Source: Coprenecus sp949297365 (GTDB lineage: Bacteria > Bacteroidota > Bacteroidia > Bacteroidales > UBA932). Taken from it: DNA of 64,000 nt. The notes beneath the pieces are model-generated. The model ran no database searches, was not told where the DNA came from, and worked only from the letters and a program-made list of their open reading frames with translations. The position numbers and the translations under genes are program-made. The DNA is taken from positions 1,860,001 to 1,924,000 of the forward strand of contig OZ006987.1 of the NCBI GenBank assembly GCA_963931055.1. The letters are read 5' to 3'. Below, piece by piece: positions 58,662 through 64,000 of this stretch. How positions within the stretch are numbered: position 1 is the first letter of the stretch; every line of letters begins with the position of its first letter.

Positions 58662-58687
58662 CTATGGTCTGTTTTTTCAGACCATAG
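58662..58687. repeat. Perfect 10-bp hairpin with a T6 loop
   Basis: CTATGGTCTG (58662-58671), TTTTTT, CAGACCATAG (58678-58687). No T tract follows on either strand, so it is not a typical terminator. It could be an RNA element, a protein-binding palindrome or part of a repeat family. Confidence 0.55.
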
Positions 58688-58854
58688 AGCAACAGGTATA
58701 TTCAATAGTTGTTGATTGACAGTTGGTTATGATTGTCACTGATGCCTTATGGGGTAGGATGACAGCGGCTGGATTGCGCATCCGACCATTGACCGAAAGT
58801 TGATATTCGGAATAGAATGAAGAGATGATGCTGCGGATAAACATCAGAATTGTG

Positions 58855-58862
58855 TAACTTTG
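58855..58862 (+). promoter_or_regulatory. -7 element of cutC
   Basis: TAACTTTG matches TAnnTTTG, 20 bases before the cutC ATG. A -33 element is not clear. Confidence 0.45.
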
Positions 58863-58882
58863 CGGGGTAAAAATATTCAGAG

Positions 58883-59632
58883 ATGCGGGATTATACGATA
58901 GAGATATGCGCTCCGTCCTATGAGAGCGCGTTGGCAGCCCAAAGAGGCGGTGCTGCGAGGATTGAACTTTGCTCCGAGCTGGATGCCGGAGGTGTGACTC
59001 CCTCATTCGGCCTGATTCAGGGTGTGAGGGCTGCGCTGACGATAGCCGTCAATGTGCTGATCAGGCCACGGTCAGGGGATTTTCTGTATTCCTCCTATGA
59101 GGTGGAGACAGTCACGAGGGATATCGCCCTTTGTGCCCAGGCCGGAGTTCAGGGTGTCGTGGTCGGAGCGTTGACTCCTGATGCGAAGGTAGACCGGACT
59201 GTGGCTGCGGAGTGGCTGAAGGAGGCCCGCAGACACGGACTGTCTACGACGTTTCACAGGGCTATAGACTGTGCGGACAATATTCTGGACGCGCTTGAGG
59301 AAGTAGCCTCGCTCGGTTATGACCGGGTGCTGACTTCCGGCGGCTGTCCGACTGCATGGGAAGGCCGGGAAACCATTGCCCTGATGCAGGCTATGATGTC
59401 CAACCATACCGGCAGTTCCCGCAGGCCTTTGATAATCATGCCGGGTTCAGGTATCAACCCCGATAATATCCGGGAACTTGCGATGCTGACCGGAGTCAGT
59501 GAACTGCATTTTTCCGCCACTGTCCGTCACAAGTCAGGCATGAGAGTTCTCGGCGGCATAGCAAAGGAGGAGACTGTCGTCCACAGCGACGAGGACACCA
59601 TCCGCCGTGCCGTAACAGCCCTGCGCAAGTAG
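58883..59632 (+). CDS. cutC: CutC family protein (copper homeostasis/PF03932)
   Basis: A 249-residue TIM-barrel protein of the CutC family: YTIEICAPSYESALAAQRGGAARIELCSELDAGGVTPS at the start, VLIRPRSGDFLYS, FHRAIDCADN and VLTSGGCPTAWEGRE later. CutC has been linked to copper handling in E. coli and Enterococcus, although the biochemical activity is not settled. It is a single gene with its own promoter element and a terminator after it. Confidence 0.93.
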   Translation: MRDYTIEICAPSYESALAAQRGGAARIELCSELDAGGVTPSFGLIQGVRAALTIAVNVLIRPRSGDFLYSSYEVETVTRDIALCAQAGVQGVVVGALTPDAKVDRTVAAEWLKEARRHGLSTTFHRAIDCADNILDALEEVASLGYDRVLTSGGCPTAWEGRETIALMQAMMSNHTGSSRRPLIIMPGSGINPDNIRELAMLTGVSELHFSATVRHKSGMRVLGGIAKEETVVHSDEDTIRRAVTALRK

Positions 59633-59710
59633 GCTCTGTCGGGAAAGACCGGGATCCGCGGATTTCCCATACAGGGCTGATGCAAACTGCTGCGAAAACA
59701 CCTATAAAGA

Positions 59711-59749
59711 AAGGGCAGACCCATTCAGAGACAGGGCCTGCCCTTTTGT
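59711..59749 (+). terminator. Terminator after cutC, between convergent genes
   Basis: AAGGGCAG (59711-59718) and CTGCCCTT (59738-59745) pair over 8 bp and are followed by TT. It is between the ends of cutC and the convergent lipoprotein gene and could serve both. Confidence 0.6.
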
Positions 59750-59782
59750 TCACACAGTCTAAGTAAGCGGCCGGAATGTGTG

Positions 59783-60865
59783 TCAGTACGTGATGGAGAC
59801 GTAGGTGATGTCCGGGTCCATGGGGTCGCGGCCAGTCTCTACCGGTTCCTCGTACTCGTATCTGACTGCTTCGTAACGATAGTACTTTTTACCGTCATTG
59901 ACGACATAGCCATCAGGGTCTACGACTGTGATAGTATAGTCCTGAGTGTAGTACACCATATAGTTTGGAACTGTCTTGGTGATGTCGGTGAGCTGCTCTC
60001 TGTCATTGAACGTATATTCGGCAGCGGCCTCTTCATAGGCCACCAGATGACTGCTGTACTCCCTGGTCTGGGTTATTCCGATGAGATCCTCGCTTATCCA
60101 TTCCTCAATCGGTTGATTGGCCTCAGCCATGTCATAATCAAAGTAAGAGGGGACGACATAGTCGGCGCTTTTCTCTCCAAGTACACCGAGGAATCCTGCC
60201 GCACCGCCTATCTGGGAGCCGTAGCCTAATGACATGATCCAGTTGATGTCGATATTGGACTCATTGGCGTGTTCCGAATACATGAATGGGGAGTCATAGT
60301 AGTCGATATGGGAACTGACCATGTTGCCGTTCTCCCATGTGTATTCCACGGTGTATTCATTGTAGCCGTCTTCCATCCCGGTCTCCTTTACGATGTGGCC
60401 GTCAGAGTCATATGTGAATAATATTTCTGTCTCGGACTCATAGGGATAGCCGTATTCGTCGTAATATTCATGGTATATGCCGCTTACGGCTTTTCCGGAT
60501 GCATCCAGGGTCAGGTCTATGCTGAGTGTGTCGTTGTAGAACTTGACGTGGCTGTCGGAGTATTCGATGTTGTAGTGATACAGGAATGTGTCTCCGTAGT
60601 CAGTTCCGTTCAGATCCACGGCCACAGGCCTGTCCTGGGAGTCATAGGTGAATCCCCAGTAGTGTTCGTCTCCCTCATCGTTGCGGAAGGCTATGATACT
60701 GATGCGGTCGGTATTGTCTTCTGTTCCAGGGGTGTCCGGTTCTTCTGTGCCGGGCTCTTCTGTAGTCCCGTCGTCGGGTTTGCCGGTATCAGGATCTTCG
60801 GTGCAGCTTGCCGCTGTAAACAGTGCGGCTGCGGCCATGATGCTTAGAAATGCTGTTCTTCTCAT
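59783..60865 (-). CDS. Acidic lipoprotein, DUF4595-like
   Basis: About 360 residues. The lipoprotein signal MRRTAFLSIMAAAALFTAASC (lipidated Cys near residue 21) is followed by an Asp/Glu/Pro/Thr-rich linker with repeated PGTEE-like units, then a body rich in Tyr/Asp with YDSQDRPVAVDL, FTYDSDGHIVKE and YTFNDREQLTDI strands. These resemble the YD-like repeats of Bacteroidetes DUF4595 lipoproteins. It should be anchored in the outer membrane. Function unknown. The ATG at 60865 follows the promoter; an earlier TTG is not used. Confidence 0.78.
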   Translation of the reverse strand: MRRTAFLSIMAAAALFTAASCTEDPDTGKPDDGTTEEPGTEEPDTPGTEDNTDRISIIAFRNDEGDEHYWGFTYDSQDRPVAVDLNGTDYGDTFLYHYNIEYSDSHVKFYNDTLSIDLTLDASGKAVSGIYHEYYDEYGYPYESETEILFTYDSDGHIVKETGMEDGYNEYTVEYTWENGNMVSSHIDYYDSPFMYSEHANESNIDINWIMSLGYGSQIGGAAGFLGVLGEKSADYVVPSYFDYDMAEANQPIEEWISEDLIGITQTREYSSHLVAYEEAAAEYTFNDREQLTDITKTVPNYMVYYTQDYTITVVDPDGYVVNDGKKYYRYEAVRYEYEEPVETGRDPMDPDITYVSITY

Positions 60866-60889
60866 ACTTTGACGGATTTGTATTTTCTG

Positions 60890-60920
60890 CAAAGTACGGC
60901 ATAATAGTCTGCGGTGTCAA
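60890..60920 (-). promoter_or_regulatory. Promoter of the DUF4595-like lipoprotein gene
   Basis: On the minus strand TTG (60920-60918), a 21-base spacer and TACTTTG (60896-60890), one base shorter than TAnnTTTG, 24 bases before the ATG. Confidence 0.5.
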
Positions 60921-60949
60921 TTACGGAAAACCGTGATTTTAGCACTTTC

Positions 60950-61573
60950 TCAAAGCATCTTCTTGAGGTGGGCCGGCGGGATGATCCCAAGGGAGACGGC
61001 TTTCATTACCATATCGGCCGCATTGGAGGCCCGGAGTTTCCGCATAAGATGGCTTCGGTGTGATTCCACTGTGTTTATGGAGATGAACAGCCGCGTCGCA
61101 ATGCTTTGTGAGTCCAGACCGTCGGCGATAAGCCGGAGCACTTCCAGTTCCTTGGATGATACGCCGGGCCCGGAGCCGGCCTGACATGAGGACGGCAGCC
61201 CTTCAAGTACATTCCTGACTGTCTGTACAAGTGCGGATGAGTCCACGGATTTGAATACGATGCCGTCCACGGCGCACTGTCTGAGCCGATTCATTGCCCA
61301 TATCTCCTCGTGGACGGTATTGACGACTATTTTTATCCCGGGGGAGATTCCGCGCAGCCGTTCTATCAGGTCAAATCCGGATATGTCGGGCAGTTCCAGA
61401 TCCAGTATGGCCAGGTCTATGTCGTAGTTGACAGCAGCCTCTACAGCCTGCCGTCCGTCTGCGGCAGTCAGGAGTTCCGCTTCTCTGAAATGTTCCCTGA
61501 GGACGGCAGTCATGCCCTTCAGTACCAGGTCGTGGTCATCGACCAGTAGAATAGTCATAGTCCTGTTGCTCAT
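60950..61573 (-). CDS. LuxR-type (NarL/FixJ) response regulator
   Basis: A 207-residue regulator. The receiver domain (about residues 1-125) has the acidic pocket DDHD near 11-14 and the phospho-Asp in DLAILDLELPDISGF (near 57). The C-terminal LuxR HTH has LSSKELEVLRLIADGLDSQSIATRLFISINTVESHRSHLMRKL (about 145-190). It follows the sensor kinase by 6 bases, so they form a two-component pair. Targets unknown. Confidence 0.93.
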   Translation of the reverse strand: MSNRTMTILLVDDHDLVLKGMTAVLREHFREAELLTAADGRQAVEAAVNYDIDLAILDLELPDISGFDLIERLRGISPGIKIVVNTVHEEIWAMNRLRQCAVDGIVFKSVDSSALVQTVRNVLEGLPSSCQAGSGPGVSSKELEVLRLIADGLDSQSIATRLFISINTVESHRSHLMRKLRASNAADMVMKAVSLGIIPPAHLKKML

Positions 61574-61579
61574 AACGGT

Positions 61580-63364
61580 TTATAAAATATTCAAAGGTAC
61601 GTCAAGTTTGAGGATATTTGTCCCGCCGGAGGAGGAATACGACATGACGGCTCCTATGGACTTGGCTCTTTCTGTCATTATGTTCAGGCCTATTCCGCCT
61701 TTGGCCTGCATCGGCATGTCAGGTTCAAAAGGCTTTCCGTCGTCGGATACAGTCAGGGACAGCGAAGTCCCGTTTAACCGGAGTTCCGCACCGATACGTC
61801 CTGCTCCTGAATGCTTGATGATATTGCCCATGTGTTCCTGGAAGATCCTGTAGACTTCGTGCGATATATGGTCAGGCACCTGCCGCCATGTGAGAGGACC
61901 TTCACATGCGGCGTCGAACTGAATCAGGGCGTTGGTCTGGGAGCGGAAGCGGTCAGCGTACATCTTCATCACTTCCTCAATGTCAGAGAAGCTGAACTGG
62001 GGCGGCATCATGTCATGCGAGATGGCGCGGACCTCGCTGCGCAGACCCTCCAGCAGTGACAGCACCTTGTCCTGTTCGGGGGCGCCTGGTCTCATGGCCG
62101 AGATCTGCATACCTATGCCGAGCAGGTCGTTGCATACTCCGTCGTGCAGCTCCCGGGCCACCCGCGCTCTTTCTTTCTCCAGCCCGTCTATGTATTTCCT
62201 GGCAAGCCGCAGTTCCTCCACCTTTTTCAGATGTCTGCGTCTGTATGCCGCTGTCAGGACAACTCCTGCCAGAACAGCTACCAGCGCCATGGCGATGATG
62301 ACCCATGTCTGCATGGCCGCCCGGTTTTTCAGGGATTCCTGTTCCAGTCTGGAGATTTCAAGTTCCTTTTCGGCCGCTCCGTATTTGGCAGACCATTCCG
62401 AGACCTGGGCTGTGATGTCCGCATTGTAGATACTGTCGATAACGCTGTAGGCTTTCTCGTAGCATTGTCCGGCGTTTTCCCATTGTCCCAGTGCCATGTA
62501 GTTGCGGGCCATGGCCATGTATCCGGCATCCTCTACTACGGAGGAGTTGCTTCCGGATGACGATAAGAGCCTTTTATAGATGGCGTTGCTTTCTGCGTAA
62601 CGTCCCAGGCTGCTGAGTACCGCCGCCTGGGTCTCACGGAATCCCAGAACCTCCACTGAGTTCTCGGGGAGCCCTTCCGATGCTTTCTCCGCAAGTTGCA
62701 GATAATGCTCTACTGAGTCAGTCTCTCCGGCGAGATTGAACATCGAGGTCATGATGGTCAGGGCTGAGAGCTGTTTGTCGGGCAGGCCGCTCTCTTCAGC
62801 TTTGGATACTGCGGTGCGCAGGGCAGAGGTACTTTTGGCAAAATCCCCGTTGCGGGCATAGATGCCTCCGGCATTGGTCGCGGCGTACATGACCATCTCC
62901 ATGTCGGCATCGTCCCGGGCCATGGTCATCGCACGGTCGGCATACTGCATTGACTCCTCGTCCCGGCCCATGAAAGTCAGCAGGATGGCCATGCTGGTGA
63001 GCAGGCGGGTCTTTTCGGAGACAGCGGCTGGTGAGGTCTTGTCGTGGAGGATGTCCCAGGCCAGATTGTAGTAGTGCAGGGTGGAGTCCATCATCGAAGT
63101 GCGGCGGTAGCAGACTCCGATGGACTGGAGAAATCCGCTGTAGATCAGTGAGTCCTCCTCGGTCTTGGCGCAGCGGTCTGCAATCTCGGCCGCTTCGAGC
63201 CAGAGGCTGATGCAGCGTCTCATATCGCCTTCTGCGAAGGCAGTCTCCGCAAGGCTGTCAATCTGCAGGGCGTAGGAAAAATCCCGCCTTGACTCAGCCT
63301 TCAGGGAAAGGCATGTGGCGGAAACAGCAAGAAGCGTGAGCCCTGTCAGGAATCTGTGGCGCAT
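61580..63364 (-). CDS. Sensor histidine kinase with periplasmic TPR domain (NarX-like)
   Basis: 594 residues: signal peptide (MRHRFLTGLTLLAVSATCLS), a TPR-like helical sensor (about residues 25-340), one membrane span (TWVIIAMALVAVLAGVVLTAA, near 345-365), a short coiled coil and a HisKA_3/HATPase kinase with the phospho-His in RVARELHDGVCNDLLGIGMQI (near 406) and late SDDGKPF, GGIGLNIMTERA motifs. TPR-HK proteins of this type are common in Bacteroidetes. It precedes its LuxR-type partner. The signal is unknown. Confidence 0.92.
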   Translation of the reverse strand: MRHRFLTGLTLLAVSATCLSLKAESRRDFSYALQIDSLAETAFAEGDMRRCISLWLEAAEIADRCAKTEEDSLIYSGFLQSIGVCYRRTSMMDSTLHYYNLAWDILHDKTSPAAVSEKTRLLTSMAILLTFMGRDEESMQYADRAMTMARDDADMEMVMYAATNAGGIYARNGDFAKSTSALRTAVSKAEESGLPDKQLSALTIMTSMFNLAGETDSVEHYLQLAEKASEGLPENSVEVLGFRETQAAVLSSLGRYAESNAIYKRLLSSSGSNSSVVEDAGYMAMARNYMALGQWENAGQCYEKAYSVIDSIYNADITAQVSEWSAKYGAAEKELEISRLEQESLKNRAAMQTWVIIAMALVAVLAGVVLTAAYRRRHLKKVEELRLARKYIDGLEKERARVARELHDGVCNDLLGIGMQISAMRPGAPEQDKVLSLLEGLRSEVRAISHDMMPPQFSFSDIEEVMKMYADRFRSQTNALIQFDAACEGPLTWRQVPDHISHEVYRIFQEHMGNIIKHSGAGRIGAELRLNGTSLSLTVSDDGKPFEPDMPMQAKGGIGLNIMTERAKSIGAVMSYSSSGGTNILKLDVPLNIL

Positions 63365-63485
63365 AGTAAGGTCAGTCAGTTGTGTTATGACTGCAAAGAT
63401 AGCAAAATCCTATGTCGGAGGATATGGCGGAAAACCGTGATTATTGTGTTCGGAACTGTATGCCGGGCCTGACGCTCGCGGAGGC

Positions 63486-63563
63486 ATGAGGATTCTCTAT
63501 GCAGCTGTGGCTGTCATCCTGCTTGCCGGTGCGGTGCTCGCTCTGTTCCGCAGGCGCAGATGA
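63486..63563 (+). CDS. Possible 25-residue single-span micropeptide
   Basis: A short frame MRILYAAVAVILLAGAVLAL followed by FRRRR: one hydrophobic span and a basic end, with a GGAGG one base before the ATG. It lies between the kinase start and the BlaI promoter. Such short frames can occur by chance; no neighbour gives support. Confidence 0.25.
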   Translation: MRILYAAVAVILLAGAVLALFRRRR

Positions 63564-63584
63564 GCAATATTCCCGGGAATTTCC

Positions 63585-63592
63585 TATCTTTG
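63585..63592 (+). promoter_or_regulatory. -7 element of the BlaI-family regulator gene
   Basis: TATCTTTG matches TAnnTTTG, 35 bases before the ATG at 63628. This places the in-frame upstream codons (from 63499) outside the transcript and supports the later start. Confidence 0.5.
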
Positions 63593-63627
63593 TCCCAAAC
63601 AAGTCAAACAATCTAAATCGGGATATT

Positions 63628-63999
63628 ATGCGAAGCGAGATAACAAAGAGAGAAGAGGAAGTAATGGATCTGCTGTGGGAGTACGGTCCTCTGACCGTGG
63701 CCGAGATGCTGCAGCACTACGATGAGCCCAGGCCGCATTTCAATACTGTCTCGACAATGGTCCGCTCACTTGAGAAGAAAGGTTTTACGACCCACATGGC
63801 GGAAGGACTGTCTTATCGGTATGCCCCGACGATGGACCGGGAACAGTACGGTCAGAGATATCTGGGCGGAGTTATCAGGGATTATCTGGACAATTCCTAT
63901 AAGAAAGTCGTATCTCAGTTCGTGGAGGACGAGCGCATCAGCTTGGAGGAACTCAAAGATCTGGTCAGAATGATCGAAAAGGACCGCAGGCGTAAATGA
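63628..63999 (+). CDS. BlaI/MecI family transcriptional repressor
   Basis: 123 residues with the winged-helix BlaI/MecI pattern: ITKREEEVMDLLWEYGPLTVAEMLQHY near the start, TVSTMVRSLEKKGFTTH in the recognition region, and a C-terminal helical dimerisation part. In such systems it is paired with a BlaR1/MecR1-like membrane metalloprotease, which would be expected just after the window edge. The stop TGA ends one base before the window does. Confidence 0.9.
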   Translation: MRSEITKREEEVMDLLWEYGPLTVAEMLQHYDEPRPHFNTVSTMVRSLEKKGFTTHMAEGLSYRYAPTMDREQYGQRYLGGVIRDYLDNSYKKVVSQFVEDERISLEELKDLVRMIEKDRRRK

Positions 64000-64000
64000 A

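Larger units (their letters stand above)
58501..58882. other. Gene-free stretch between attR and cutC
   Basis: No gene supported. It holds the perfect T6-loop hairpin at 58662-58687 and the cutC promoter element at 58855-58862. Confidence 0.4.

Noticed and set aside
1..64000. CRISPR arrays, rRNA genes, insertion sequences with transposases
   Set aside because: I saw no regularly spaced repeats, no rRNA sequence and no transposase motifs anywhere in the window.

Overview
This window looks like a chromosomal segment of a gut Bacteroidales, plausibly Alistipes/Rikenellaceae-like given the GC-rich core (genus is inference). Many transcription units start with the Bacteroidetes promoter TTTG/TTG-N19-22-TAnnTTTG. 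The gene families (DUF4783, TlpA/DUF4369-like proteins, a glycogen synthase-phosphorylase fusion, TolC-adaptor-tsaB) are typical of the phylum.

Layout. 1-9.2 kb: end of cmk, ispH, lptB-dnaX, an NtrC-type response regulator that lacks a DNA-binding domain, a 1196-residue NtrY-like kinase convergent with it, and rlmH. 9.3-16.3 kb: a DUF4783 protein, a minus-strand operon engB-prs-nadE-small Cys-rich protein-der, then xseA and xseB split by a HigBA-type toxin-antitoxin module whose toxin gene is frameshifted. 16.3-27.9 kb: a glycogen operon (branching enzyme, debranching enzyme, GT4 glycosyltransferase, GH57, 1411-residue synthase/phosphorylase fusion) ending in ribF. 27.9-32.7 kb: an accessory-looking stretch with a plug-less TonB-receptor-like barrel, an orphan 180-residue gene and a lipoprotein. 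32.7-34.8 kb: greA with a hairpin leader, a HIT protein and a TlpA-like protein without CxxC.

34.8-41.5 kb is the most interesting part. On the minus strand there is a 49-residue membrane peptide, a C39-peptidase ABC transporter (PCAT), two tandem small genes with double-glycine leaders, then TolC, a periplasmic adaptor and tsaB. Both predicted mature peptides lack Cys, look helical and carry one GxxxG motif each, as class IIb two-peptide bacteriocins do. I read 38.2-40.9 kb as a candidate undescribed two-peptide bacteriocin cassette beside an envelope-spanning export pair.

41.6-47.2 kb holds a small lipoprotein, ileS, a nucleoside deaminase, a DksA-fold protein without its zinc cysteines, lspA and tRNA-Ser(UGA). 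47.2-58.4 kb is an integrated mobilizable element matching what is known of NBU2: insertion in a tRNA-Ser 3' end, mef(En2) macrolide efflux, lnu(AN2) lincosamide nucleotidyltransferase, a relaxase with an oriT-like inverted-repeat cluster, primase and RepA-like ATPase flanking an iteron-like origin candidate, DUF3853, DUF1016 nuclease and a tyrosine integrase. It separates the tRNA from a large hairpin terminator, probably the tRNA's own. 58.5-64 kb: cutC, a lipoprotein, a NarL/NarX-like two-component pair and a BlaI-family repressor.
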